A stretch of 64,000 nt of DNA from Streptomyces sp. NBC_01716. Lineage in GTDB: Bacteria; Actinomycetota; Actinomycetes; Streptomycetales; Streptomycetaceae. The stretch is from assembly GCF_036248275.1 (NCBI RefSeq), contig NZ_CP109181.1:2480001-2544000 (forward strand), in the 5' to 3' direction. Positions 1-9,101 of the stretch are shown here, piece by piece. Within the stretch, counting starts at the first letter, position 1; each line of letters opens with the position of its first letter. Below the pieces are notes generated by a model that had not been told where the DNA came from, made no database searches, and saw nothing but the letters and a program-made list of their open reading frames with translations. The position numbers and the translations under genes are program-made.

Positions 1-2285
1 TGCTCGACGGCTTCTTCGAACAGCCAGCGGCCTAATTCGGCGGTGCGGTCGCTGTCGTCGGCGACGCGTAAGAACTCGGCGGGGGTGAAGAGGATGCCCT
101 GGGCGGAGCGCCAGCGGGCCTGCGCGGCGACGGCGGAGATCTGCCCGGTGGCCAGGTCGACCACGGGCTGGTGCAGGAGCGCGAACTCACGGTCGCGCAG
201 GGCGGCGCGGAGCCTGACAGCCAGCTCGGTCCTGCGGACCACGTCGGCCTGCATCTGGGGCGCGTACAGCTCGACCCGGTCCTTACCGCCGGCCTTCGCG
301 CGGTACATCGCGAGGTCGGCGTTGCGCATCAGGTCGGTGGGGGTGATGCCGGGCTCGGCGAAGGCGACTCCGATGGAGGCGGCGACACGGACATCGTTGC
401 CTTCGATGCGGTACGGCTGCGAGAGCCTGAGGCGCAGCCGGTCGGCGATCTCGTGGACCTGGTACTCCCGGGCGCTCTGGTCGTCGGTGCCGTCGCCGAG
501 GATGAGCGCGGCGAACTCGTCCCCGCCGAGGCGGGCGGCGGTGTCCCCGGCCCGTACCGAGTCGTGGAGGCGGCGGGCCGCGTGGATCAGCAGTTCGTCG
601 CCGACCTGATGGCCGAGGCGGTCGTTGACGCCCTTGAAACCGTCGAGGTCGATGAAGAGCACCGCCGTACCGGGGTCGCCCGCGCGGCGTCCGGAGAGGG
701 ACTGGCGGACCCTCTCGGTGAACAGCGCGCGGTTGGGGAGGTCGGTGAGCGGGTCGTGCTCGGCGTTGTGCTGCAACTGGGCCTGGAGTCTTACGCGTTC
801 GGTGACGTCGCGGCTGTTGAGGATCAGGCCGCCCTGATGCCGGTTGACGGTCGATTCCACGTTCAGCCAGTCGCCCGAGCCCGATTTGAAGCGGCATTCG
901 ATGCGGGTGGTGGGCTCTTCCGTGGGAGGGGCGGCGAGGAAGCGGCGTACTTCGCGTTTGACCCGGCCCCGGTCGTCCGGGTGGATGATCGATTCCAGTT
1001 CGGCGCCGACGAGGCCGTCCGCCTCGCGTCCGTAGACACCGGCCGCCGCCGGGCTGACGTAGTCGAGGGTGCCCTCGGGTCCGGCGATCATGATGACGTC
1101 GCTCGACCCCTGGACCAGGGAGCGGAAGTGGTTCTCCTTCTGGGCCAGTTCATGGGCGAGCGCGATGTTGTCGACGAGCATGATCCCCTGCCGTACGACC
1201 AGGGCGAGGACGACCGTACAGCCGGTGAGGACCACCACGCGGTCGACCCGGCGGCCCTCGATGACGTTGTAGAGGATCCCCAGGGTGCATACCGCAGCGG
1301 CGAGATAGGGCGTGAGAGCGGCCAGGGAGCCCGCGATCGGCCTGCTGGAAAGTCTGGCCGGGCGAGGGGGCCGCACCTGCGCGGGCGCTGTCTCGGCGGC
1401 GGCACCGCGGACCCCCCAGGGCGCGTAGGCGAGCAGCAGGGAGCCGGCGAACCAGCCCGCGTCGAGCAGCTGGCCCGAGCGGTAGGTCTCCCGGAGCAGC
1501 GGGGAGGTGAACAGGGCGTCGCACAGGACCGTGAGGGCGAGGGCGGCGATGGCCGAGTTGATGGCCGTACGGCTGCCCGCCGAGCGCCGGAAGTGCAGCG
1601 CGAGCACCATGCTGACGAGCACGATGTCCAGCAGTGGATAGGCGAGGGAGAGCGCGGCGTGGGCGACCGTCTCGCCGTCGAAGTGCGTGGTGTGCGCGAG
1701 GGCCAGGCTCCAGGAGAGCGTGAGGAGCGAGCCGCCGATCAGCCAGGCGTCGAGGCCGAGACAGACCCAACCGGCCTTGCTGACCGGGCGTTTGGCCAGG
1801 ACGAGCAGGCCGACGATGGCGGGCGGCGCGAAGCAGAGGAAGAACAGGTCGGCGAGGGAAGGGCTCGGCACGGGCTGGTCGAGCACGACCTCGTACCAGC
1901 CCCAGACCGCGTTCCCGCCGGCGGCCATGGCTGAGGAGAGCGAGAAGAGCAGCCAGGCGGGGCGGAAGTGGCTGTCGTTGCCGCGCGCGTAGAGGAAGCA
2001 GGAGACCGAGGCGATGAGGGCGGCGATGCTGAGGCCGAAGTCGCCCATGAACAGGGCCACTTCACGGGAGCCCCAGCCGAGGGCCGCGCCGGTGGCGTAA
2101 CCGCCGCAGATCAGGGCGAGGAGGAGCTGCGCGAGGAAGCCCGTGCCTCCGCCGCCTCCACCTCCTCCGCCGCCGCTGGCTTCGTTGCCGCCGCCGTTGA
2201 CGCTTTCGTCTGCGCTGCCGGTGCCGCTGTCGGCGTCGCCGCCCGGGGCGGTACGGCGGCCGAGGAGCGCCCCGGGGGCGCTCAC
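1..2285 (-). CDS. Membrane-anchored PAS-GGDEF-EAL cyclic-di-GMP protein (3' end outside window)
   Basis: The gene runs off the left edge, so its C-terminus is missing. Reading from GTG at 2285 gives a glycine-rich tail with a run of ten Gly near residues 37-48, a multi-span membrane region (about 50-330), a PAS domain (about 385-490), a GGDEF domain with intact GGDEF near residue 583 ([11 protein letters not shown]), then the start of an EAL domain. GGDEF domains make c-di-GMP and EAL domains degrade it at the membrane. The EAL signature reads A-A-Q near residues 720-722, so this domain has probably lost phosphodiesterase activity. Two in-frame TTA codons lie at 69-71 and 33-35. I chose GTG 2285 because GGAGGTGA sits just upstream. 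The frame stays open to ATG 2606, but that stretch has weaker third-position GC and looks non-coding. Confidence 0.88.
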   Translation of the reverse strand, partial: MSAPGALLGRRTAPGGDADSGTGSADESVNGGGNEASGGGGGGGGGGTGFLAQLLLALICGGYATGAALGWGSREVALFMGDFGLSIAALIASVSCFLYARGNDSHFRPAWLLFSLSSAMAAGGNAVWGWYEVVLDQPVPSPSLADLFFLCFAPPAIVGLLVLAKRPVSKAGWVCLGLDAWLIGGSLLTLSWSLALAHTTHFDGETVAHAALSLAYPLLDIVLVSMVLALHFRRSAGSRTAINSAIAALALTVLCDALFTSPLLRETYRSGQLLDAGWFAGSLLLAYAPWGVRGAAAETAPAQVRPPRPARLSSRPIAGSLAALTPYLAAAVCTLGILYNVIEGRRVDRVVVLTGCTVVLALVVRQGIMLVDNIALAHELAQKENHFRSLVQGSSDVIMIAGPEGTLDYVSPAAAGVYGREADGLVGAELESIIHPDDRGRVKREVRRFLAAPPTEEPTTRIECRFKSGSGDWLNVESTVNRHQGGLILNSRDVTERVRLQAQLQHNAEHDPLTDLPNRALFTERVRQSLSGRRAGDPGTAVLFIDLDGFKGVNDRLGHQVGDELLIHAARRLHDSVRAGDTAARLGGDEFAALILGDGTDDQSAREYQVHEIADRLRLRLSQPYRIEGNDVRVAASIGVAFAEPGITPTDLMRNADLAMYRAKAGGKDRVELYAPQMQADVVRRTELAVRLRAALRDREFALLHQPVVDLATGQISAVAAQARWRSAQGILFTPAEFLRVADDSDRTAELGRWLFEEAVE

Positions 2286-2669
2286 GGGGTCACCTCCAGG
2301 GGTGTCGCCGCCGACGGGCTCGGTGCGAGTGCGGGTGAGGCGTGCGCCGGTGGAACAGGCGTCGGCGGTACGCGTGTTGGTGAGGTGCGCGTCGCCGGGG
2401 CAGGGGTCGTCGCCCGGCCACGCGCCACCGGGCCGCGCCTCGGCAGGTCCGAAGCCCGTCGTAGGCGGCCCTTCCGCGTCGGATCGCTCGTCCATCGGCA
2501 GTACATCGCCCGTCGCCCCCCTCGGATTCTGTTCGCTCCGCCACGCCGCCCGCACGACGCGGCCCCCAGATCGGGACGATACACCAGACTCGTCACTCAG
2601 GGACATAGTTCTTCTACTCTCCGTGACGAGCAGGGGAGTTGTCGATCCCGAGTGCGGATCGCCGCCGGC
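2286..2669. other. Intergenic region upstream of the GGDEF/EAL gene
   Basis: This stretch of about 384 bp lies between the GGDEF/EAL gene and the hydroxyacid dehydrogenase stop. It should hold the promoter of the GGDEF/EAL gene. The GGDEF/EAL frame stays open through most of it as far as ATG 2606, so an N-terminal extension of about 107 residues cannot be excluded. Codon third positions and the low-complexity translation argue against that. I see no confident promoter, operator or hairpin. Confidence 0.4.
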
Positions 2670-3608
2670 TCAGCCGGTGGTGAGCACCACGTTGCGCAGA
2701 GCGTCTCCCGCTGCGTGGCGGGAGAGTTGGCCGGCGAGCAGACGCTTGGCGCGCGGCATGAAGGCCGAGGTGGATCCGCCCACGTGAGGACTGATGACGA
2801 CACCCGGAGCATGCCAGAGAGGGTGGCCCGCCGGGAGCGGTTCCGGATCAGTGACATCCAAAGCGGCTTTTATCCTTCCGCTTTCGAGTTCGGCGAGGAG
2901 CGCCTTGGTGTCGGCGACCTGTCCGCGCGCGACGTTCACGAACAGCGCGCCGTCTTTCATGCGGGCGAGGAACTCGGCGCCCGCGAGGCCCTTCGTCTCC
3001 TCGGTGAGCGGCGTGGACACGATCACGATGTCGGCCCCGGGAAGCAGGTCCGGCAGATCGGCGAGTGCGTGCACCGGGCCGCGCGCGGTGGCGCGGGCGG
3101 AGCGCGCCACGCGCGCCACCCGCGCGCACTCGAAGGGCGCGAGCCGGTCCTCGATGGCGGAGCCGATCGAGCCGTAGCCGACGATCAGCACGGACTTGTC
3201 GGCCAGCGCCGGGTAGAAGCCCGCTCGCCACTCCTCCGCGTCCTGGCCCCGGACGAAGCCGGGGATGCCGCGCAGGGACGCGAGGACGAGCCCGACGGTC
3301 AGTTCGGCGGTGCTGGCCTCGTGGACGCCCTTGGCGTTGCAGAGGCGTACGCCGGCGGGCAGCGAGCCGAGACCGGGCGCCACGTCGTCGATACCGGCGG
3401 AGAGGGTCTGTACGACGCGTACGGAGGTCATCGCGGCGAGCGGCCGTCGCGCGACCTCCGCGCCCTTCATGTACGGGACCACGTAGAAGGCGCAGTCGGC
3501 CGGGTCGGCGGGGTAGTCGTCCGCCCCGTCCCAGAGGCGGTAGTCCAGGTTATCGGGGAGTCCTTCGATCTCGTCGGCCTGGATCGGCAGCCATACGTCT
3601 GAAGTCAT
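2670..3608 (-). CDS. D-isomer-specific 2-hydroxyacid dehydrogenase
   Basis: This 312-residue cytoplasmic NAD(P)-dependent oxidoreductase interconverts a 2-hydroxyacid and a 2-oxoacid; the substrate cannot be read from sequence. It has the normal family length. The nucleotide-binding loop VGYGSIG falls near residues 143-149. The family catalytic residues are visible: Arg in VNVARGQ (about 224), Glu in TDPEPLP (about 253) and His in ISPHVGG (about 275). Translation from ATG 3608 (MTSDVWLP) matches family N-termini, while the open frame upstream to 3701 is low-complexity. It is divergent from the sorbosone-dehydrogenase-like lipoprotein gene across 173 bp, which probably holds both promoters. 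Confidence 0.9.
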   Translation of the reverse strand: MTSDVWLPIQADEIEGLPDNLDYRLWDGADDYPADPADCAFYVVPYMKGAEVARRPLAAMTSVRVVQTLSAGIDDVAPGLGSLPAGVRLCNAKGVHEASTAELTVGLVLASLRGIPGFVRGQDAEEWRAGFYPALADKSVLIVGYGSIGSAIEDRLAPFECARVARVARSARATARGPVHALADLPDLLPGADIVIVSTPLTEETKGLAGAEFLARMKDGALFVNVARGQVADTKALLAELESGRIKAALDVTDPEPLPAGHPLWHAPGVVISPHVGGSTSAFMPRAKRLLAGQLSRHAAGDALRNVVLTTG

Positions 3609-3781
3609 GGTCGGGAGGCTATTCGACGCCCGGGGGGAGGTTGAAGAGCGGGCCTGGGCCCGGGATCGCCGCGCCGCCGGGGGCGTGGGACTCGTGGGCA
3701 CCGATCCCGGGTCGATGGGAACCTGGACACGGACCGCGGTGTATGAAACGTGGAGACGCAGCCGTCGAAGGGATCAAGACC

Positions 3782-4951
3782 GTGCAACGTGCTCCAGTGA
3801 CGGCCATGTTGGCCGCAGCGGCGCTATTCGTGGTGACCGCGTGCTCGTCCTCCGGCGGCGGGGCGGAGCCCGGGGGCCCGGCGGGTTCCCCGTCCGCCTC
3901 GGTGTCCGAAGGGGCGACGCCGCCGGACGGCGGGGCGCAGCCGTCGGCGCCGCCCGCGAAGGGCTCGGCGAAGGTGGTGTCCACGCTGACCGAGGACCTC
4001 AAGTCCCCGTGGGGAATGGCGGCGCTGCCCGAGGGCGATCTGCTGGTCTCCTCGCGTGACGAGGGGACGATCACACGCGTCGATTCCGAGAACGGCGAGA
4101 AGACCGAGGTCGGTGAGGTGCCCGGGGTCTCCCCCGGCGGTGAGGGCGGTCTGCTGGGCCTCGCGATCTCCCCGTCGTTCGCCTCGGACACCTATGTGTA
4201 CGCGTACTTCACGACGGACTCGGACAATCGCATCGCCCGGATGCTGTACGACCCGAAGCGGCCGGTGGGCCGGCAGCTGGGGGCGCCGGACACGATCCTG
4301 CGGGGCATCCCGAAGGGCAACATCCACAACGGCGGCCGGATCGCCTTCGGTCCGGACAAGATGCTGTACGCGGGCACGGGCGAGTCGGGCGAGACGGGGC
4401 TGTCGCAGGACAAGGAGTCCCTGGGCGGGAAGATTCTGCGGATGACCCCGGAGGGCGAGCCGGCGCACGGCAATCCGGAGGCGGATTCGGTCGTGTACAC
4501 GTACGGGCACCGCAATGTGCAGGGTCTCGCGTGGGACTCGGAGAAGCGGCTCTGGGCGTCGGAGTTCGGCCAGAACACCTGGGACGAGCTCAATCTGATC
4601 GAGCCGGGGAAGAACTACGGCTGGCCGGAGGCGGAGGGCAAGGCCGGGAAGCCGGGCTTCGTCGATCCGGTGGAGGAGTGGCGGACGAGCGAGGCGTCGC
4701 CGAGCGGTATCGCCTTCGCCAAGGGGTCCATCTGGATGGCGGCCCTGCGCGGCGAACGGCTCTGGCGGATCCCCCTGGCCGGTGTGAAGCCGTCGGCCGA
4801 CCCCCAGGCCTTCCTGGAGGGCGAGCACGGGCGGCTTCGTACGGTGGTGGCGACCGGGGACGGGGCGCTCTGGCTGCTGACGAGCAACACGGACGGACGG
4901 GGCACCCCGGAGTCGGGTGACGACAAGATCCTTCGGGTGGACGTCACGTAG
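3782..4951 (+). CDS. PQQ-type glucose/sorbosone dehydrogenase-like lipoprotein
   Basis: The protein is 389 residues with a lipoprotein signal: hydrophobic AAALFVV then VTAC with Cys21 as the lipid anchor, followed by a Ser/Gly/Pro-rich linker to about residue 65. The rest resembles the six-bladed propeller of the soluble glucose/sorbosone dehydrogenase family (SPWGMAALPEGDLLVSSRD, GGEGGLLGLAISP, HNGGRIAFGPD, YTYGHRNVQGLAWD, NYGWPEAEG). Relatives oxidise sugars with PQQ outside the membrane, but many actinobacterial members have no proven substrate. GTG 3782 is chosen because AAGGGA lies eight bases upstream and it starts the signal peptide cleanly. An in-frame ATG at 3743 has no visible ribosome site. 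Confidence 0.85.
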   Translation: MQRAPVTAMLAAAALFVVTACSSSGGGAEPGGPAGSPSASVSEGATPPDGGAQPSAPPAKGSAKVVSTLTEDLKSPWGMAALPEGDLLVSSRDEGTITRVDSENGEKTEVGEVPGVSPGGEGGLLGLAISPSFASDTYVYAYFTTDSDNRIARMLYDPKRPVGRQLGAPDTILRGIPKGNIHNGGRIAFGPDKMLYAGTGESGETGLSQDKESLGGKILRMTPEGEPAHGNPEADSVVYTYGHRNVQGLAWDSEKRLWASEFGQNTWDELNLIEPGKNYGWPEAEGKAGKPGFVDPVEEWRTSEASPSGIAFAKGSIWMAALRGERLWRIPLAGVKPSADPQAFLEGEHGRLRTVVATGDGALWLLTSNTDGRGTPESGDDKILRVDVT

Positions 4952-5046
4952 CGGAGGCGGCCGGCCACGGGCGGTGCGGGGGGCCGCGCCTTCCTGGTGG
5001 TGACAGGGACAGGACGCGCTTCTCGTACGCGCCTACCGTTGGAGGT

Positions 5047-5961
5047 ATGGGATCGGGAAGCCTCCTGGGCGACTATCTGCGCACCCGGCGCGAACGGGTC
5101 CGGCCCGAGGACGCCAGGCTGCCGCCCGGTGAGCGCCGGCGCGTGCCGGGGCTGCGCCGTGAGGAGGTGGCGCTCCTCGCGGGTGTCAGCACGGAGTACT
5201 ACCTCCGCCTGGAGCAGGGGCGGGACCGGCACCCCTCCGATCAGGTGCTGGAAAGCCTGGCCCGCGCGCTCCGGCTGGACGACACGGAGGCGAGGTATCT
5301 GACTCAGCTCGCCCGGCCCGCCACCCCGGCCCGGCGCCGGGCACCGCGGGCGGAGAAGGCGGGCGCCGGGGTGTCCGCCCTGATCGACCAGTGGAGCACG
5401 CCCGCGCAGGTGCAGGGCCTCTGCCTGGGCACGCTCGCGGCCAACCCGATGGCCGTGGCGCTGAGCCCGTACTTCGCGCCGGGTGCGAATACGCTGAGCG
5501 CGCTGTTCCTGGAACCGGAGATGCGCGAGTTCTACCGCGACTGGCACGCCACCACCGCCAAGGCCGTCGCCTATCTGCGCTCGCTCATCGCGGACGCCGG
5601 GCGGAACGACGATCCCCGGCTGATCGAGCTGGTCGGCGAGCTGAGCCTGCGCAGCGAGCGGTTCCGGGGCCTGTGGGCGCGGCAGGATGTCCGCCACTCG
5701 ACGAGCGGTGTCACGCTCATCAGGCATCCGCTGGTCGGCGACCTCGATCTGCACTACGAGAAGTTCGCCCTGGCGAGCGCGCCCGGCCAGATGCTGGTGA
5801 CCTACCACGCCGAGCCGGGCTCCGACTCGTACGAGCGGCTTCAGCTCCTGGGCCACCTCGCCGCCCGGGGCGACGCCCGGCGGCCCCGGCCGGGCGGCCC
5901 GCCGACGGCCCCCGGCACCGCTGACGCCCGCGCTACGGGTGGGTCGGTTCCAGGTCGCTGA
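5047..5961 (+). CDS. XRE-family regulator with MmyB-like ligand-binding domain
   Basis: This 304-residue DNA-binding regulator carries an N-terminal helix-turn-helix (about residues 30-75, with LRREEVALLAGVSTEYYLRLEQGRD) and a C-terminal MmyB-like domain (about 105-270, with PLVGDLDLHYEKFAL and PGSDSYERLQLL). Family members usually repress or activate a neighbouring gene, often an oxidoreductase, and the C-terminal domain may bind a fatty-acid-like ligand. GGAGG lies only one base before ATG 5047, too close for normal use, so translation may start on a leaderless or very short-leader transcript. The last 29 bases overlap the 3' end of the convergent LuxR-type gene. The Pro/Arg/Gly-rich tail after about residue 275 is probably disordered. 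Confidence 0.88.
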   Translation: MGSGSLLGDYLRTRRERVRPEDARLPPGERRRVPGLRREEVALLAGVSTEYYLRLEQGRDRHPSDQVLESLARALRLDDTEARYLTQLARPATPARRRAPRAEKAGAGVSALIDQWSTPAQVQGLCLGTLAANPMAVALSPYFAPGANTLSALFLEPEMREFYRDWHATTAKAVAYLRSLIADAGRNDDPRLIELVGELSLRSERFRGLWARQDVRHSTSGVTLIRHPLVGDLDLHYEKFALASAPGQMLVTYHAEPGSDSYERLQLLGHLAARGDARRPRPGGPPTAPGTADARATGGSVPGR

Positions 5962-8900
5962 AGAGCTGGAGACGGTGCGCCATCGCCGCCGCTTCCGTAC
6001 GGCCCGAGACACCGAGCTTGGCCAGGATGTTGGAGACGTGCACGCTCGCCGTCTTGGGCGAGATGTAGAGCTCCTCGGCTATCTGGCGGTTGCTGCGGCC
6101 CTCCGCGACCCGGCGCAGGACGTCCTGTTCGCGCGGGGTCAGGCCCAGTGAGCTGACGGCGTCGGCCTGCGGGTCGGGCGCCGGGGCGAGCCGCGGGGTG
6201 GTGGCGAGGCTGATCCGGGCCCGCCCGGCGAGGAGTTCGGTCTGCTCCACGAGGAACGCCGCGCCGAGCCGCTTCGCCGTGGTGTGGGCCCGCACCAGGA
6301 GGGTGGTGGCCTCCTCACGGCCGGCGGACGCGGCGAGAAGGTCCGCGGCCCAGCGGTACCGGGCGTTGGCCAGTTCGTACGGCCGGGCCGGCGCCTCGAA
6401 GGCGGCAGCCGCGCGGGCCCACAGCTTCGGGGCCACGATGCCGTCCGCGCGGGCGAGTTCGGCTTCGAGCAGCAGGTCGTACGCCCGCCAGACCGGGACG
6501 AGGGCGGGCAGCCGCTTCGCCTGCTCGCGGACGCTCGCGAGGACGGCCGCACGTCCCGCGTCGGCCTCCGGCAGTCCGCGCGCGTCCGCCTCCATGCCGG
6601 CGACCGAGCAGAGCAGCGGCAGCGCGTACCGCTGCATGCCCGGCGGGAAGCCGTGCGCGGCGACCTGTTCGAACTCGGCGCGGGCCTCGGCGAGGCGCCC
6701 CTGCCGCGCGGCGCTGACCAGCGCCAGCCTCGTCGGGCCGATGACGTGCTGCGGCTGCGGGTCGTGCGGCCCGAAGACCGCTCGGGCCAGGGCGACTTGG
6801 CTCTCCGCCTCGGCGAAGTCGCCGCGCCCGAGGGCGAGCATCGCGCGCCGTACGGCCACCAGGGCGCGTGCCTTGGGGGCGTGCGCTATCCGGGCCGCTT
6901 CCTCGATGGCGGCCTGGACCTCGGTCCAGCGGCCGAGCGAGAACAGGGATTCGCTCAGGTTGGCCCTGACCCAGGCTTCCTTGTCGGTCAGACCCCGCTG
7001 ATGGCACAGGGTGATGCCCAGTTCGGCGGCGGCGACCGCCTCCTCGGAGCGGCCCACGCTCTCCAGTGTGGACGGCAGGTTGATGGTGACGCGGCCCAGG
7101 AGCGGGAGCGCGGCGGCATTGCCCAGGGCGACGACGCGGTCCCGTACCGCGTACATCTCGGCCAGGCCCTCCTCGATGGAGCCCGCCTCGGTGGTGAGCC
7201 AGCCGCGCGTGATCCTGGCGTTCAGTTCGATGTTCTCCGCGCCGACCAGACGTGCGTACTCGACCGCTCGGTCGGCGGCGGCCAGGCTGTTGGCACCTGG
7301 CCGGTGCAGGGCGCCCCAGCTCGCGACGTCGGAGAGGACCGAGGCGTGCACGGCGGACGGCGGGAGGCCGAGCACCAGGTCCTGGGCGGTGGCCAGTTCG
7401 GCCCAGCCGTCGCCGCGTGAGAGGTCCTGGACCAGCAGCGAGCGCTGGGTCCAGAACCACGCGGCGCGCAGCGGGTCGGCTTCGGTCTCCAGCACGCGCA
7501 GGGCCTTCTTCGACAGCGCCAGGGCCCGCTCGCGGTCGCCGCCCGAGCGTGCCGCGACGGTCGCCTCGGACAGCAGGTCGAGGTAGCGCAGCGGGGCGCT
7601 CGCGCCGTCGTCGGTGCGCGGGTGGACGTCGGTGTCGTCCGGGGGCCTGAGGCAGGCCCTTACGGACTCGGGCGCGGCGTCCCAGAGCTCCATGGCGCGC
7701 TCCAGCAGCCGCAGTTGCTCCGCGTGGGCGTAGCGCCGGCGGGCCTCGACGGAGGCGAGGAGAACGACGGGCAGGGCCTTCGCCGCGTCGTGCGCGTAGT
7801 ACCAGTAGCCGGCGAGGCGGGTGGTGCGTTCGTCGTCCCGTACGAGGGAGGGGTCGGCCTCCAGGGCTTCGGCGAGGCGGCGGTTGAGCCGGGAGCGTTC
7901 GCCGGGGAGGAGGTCGTCGCTGATGGCCTCGCGGACGAGTGAGTGCCGGAAGCGGTACCCGTCGCCGTCCGCCGTGATGAGGAGGATGTTCGCGCCGACA
8001 GCCGCGCGCAGCGCCTCGATGAGGTCGTCCTCGGAGAGCTGTGCGACGGCGAGCAGCAGGGGGAACTCCACGCTGGCGCCGCCCTCGGCGACGATCCGGG
8101 CGACCCGCTGGGCGTTCTCCGGCAGCGTCTCGACGCGGACGAGCAGCAGGTCGCGCAGGGAGTCGGTGAGTCCGGAACGGCAGCCGGACTCGATGGCGAC
8201 GGCCAGTTCCTCCACGAAGAACGCGTTGCCGTCGGAGCGGCCGAAGATCTCGTCGACCAGGTGGGGGGCCGGCTCGTCCCCGAAGATGCCGCGCAGCTGC
8301 CCCCTGACCTCGGGGTGGCTGAAGCGGGAGAGCTCGATCCGGCTGACCGTGCGCAGCCGGTCAAGCTCCGCGAGGAGCGGGCGCAGCGGGTGACGGCGGT
8401 GGATGTCGTCCGCGCGGTAGGTGGCGATGACGAGGAGCCGGCCGCGCCGCAGCGTACGGAAGAGATAGGCGAGCAGATGGCGGGTGGAGGCGTCCGCCCA
8501 GTGCAGGTCCTCCAGGACGAGGACGACCGTGCGGTCGGCGGCGACGCGCTCCAGCAGCCGGACGGTGAGTTCGAAGAGGCTGGCCCTGCCGTGCTCGCCG
8601 AGGGCGCCGCCCTCGGCGGGGCCCAGCTCTGGCAGAATCCTGGCCAGTTCGCCTTCCTGGCCCTCGGCCGCCGCGGCGATCTCCTCGGGCAGGCGCCGCC
8701 GCAGGCCGCGCAGGGCCGCGGAGAAGGGCGCGAAGGGCAGCCCGTCGCCACCGATCTCCACACAGCCGCCGATCGCGACGACGGCGCCGTCGCCGCAGGC
8801 CACCGAGGTCAGCTCCTCGATGAGCCTCGTCTTGCCGACGCCCGCCTCACCGCCCACGAGCATGGCCTGCGGCTCGCCGGCGGCGGCGCGGGCGAGCGCG

Positions 8901-8977
8901 TCGGTGAGCGCGGCCAGCTCGCTGTCGCGACCGACGAACACGGGGCTGACGGACTTGGTCTCCACGATGCCGAGCAT
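5933..8977 (-). CDS. Large ATP-binding LuxR-family (LAL) transcriptional regulator
   Basis: The protein has 1,014 residues from ATG 8977. The N-terminal AAA-type ATPase has Walker A GGEAGVGKT (residues 42-50) and a Walker B-like VVLVLEDLHWAD near 150-160. A long helical, TPR-like middle follows, and a LuxR-type helix-turn-helix lies at the C-terminus (about 945-1000; LTPREQDVLRRVAEGRSN and KTASVHVSNILAKLGV). This is the classical LAL layout, in which ATP and an inducer gate DNA binding; targets are not evident here. An open frame continues upstream to 9088, but conserved sequence begins at VSPVFVGRDSEL, so the shorter start is preferred. No strong ribosome site precedes either start. It converges on the XRE gene, with a 29-bp stop overlap. 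Confidence 0.9.
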   Translation of the reverse strand: MLGIVETKSVSPVFVGRDSELAALTDALARAAAGEPQAMLVGGEAGVGKTRLIEELTSVACGDGAVVAIGGCVEIGGDGLPFAPFSAALRGLRRRLPEEIAAAAEGQEGELARILPELGPAEGGALGEHGRASLFELTVRLLERVAADRTVVLVLEDLHWADASTRHLLAYLFRTLRRGRLLVIATYRADDIHRRHPLRPLLAELDRLRTVSRIELSRFSHPEVRGQLRGIFGDEPAPHLVDEIFGRSDGNAFFVEELAVAIESGCRSGLTDSLRDLLLVRVETLPENAQRVARIVAEGGASVEFPLLLAVAQLSEDDLIEALRAAVGANILLITADGDGYRFRHSLVREAISDDLLPGERSRLNRRLAEALEADPSLVRDDERTTRLAGYWYYAHDAAKALPVVLLASVEARRRYAHAEQLRLLERAMELWDAAPESVRACLRPPDDTDVHPRTDDGASAPLRYLDLLSEATVAARSGGDRERALALSKKALRVLETEADPLRAAWFWTQRSLLVQDLSRGDGWAELATAQDLVLGLPPSAVHASVLSDVASWGALHRPGANSLAAADRAVEYARLVGAENIELNARITRGWLTTEAGSIEEGLAEMYAVRDRVVALGNAAALPLLGRVTINLPSTLESVGRSEEAVAAAELGITLCHQRGLTDKEAWVRANLSESLFSLGRWTEVQAAIEEAARIAHAPKARALVAVRRAMLALGRGDFAEAESQVALARAVFGPHDPQPQHVIGPTRLALVSAARQGRLAEARAEFEQVAAHGFPPGMQRYALPLLCSVAGMEADARGLPEADAGRAAVLASVREQAKRLPALVPVWRAYDLLLEAELARADGIVAPKLWARAAAAFEAPARPYELANARYRWAADLLAASAGREEATTLLVRAHTTAKRLGAAFLVEQTELLAGRARISLATTPRLAPAPDPQADAVSSLGLTPREQDVLRRVAEGRSNRQIAEELYISPKTASVHVSNILAKLGVSGRTEAAAMAHRLQLFSDLEPTHP

Positions 8978-9101
8978 CGCACAGGGGTCTGACAGCGCGG
9001 CACTCGTTATCGCGGCGGTGGCACGTGCCGGTGGCACGTGCGGCGACCGCCGGTCCGACTTCTTCAGGAGGCCGGGGCGGGCGCCCATCTCCCCGCGCCC
9101 G

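Noticed and set aside
171..1934. Long plus-strand open frame opposite the GGDEF/EAL gene
   Set aside because: It is an antisense shadow typical of high-GC DNA; the minus frame gives clear membrane, PAS and GGDEF domains while this one encodes unconserved Gly/Val/Asp-rich sequence.
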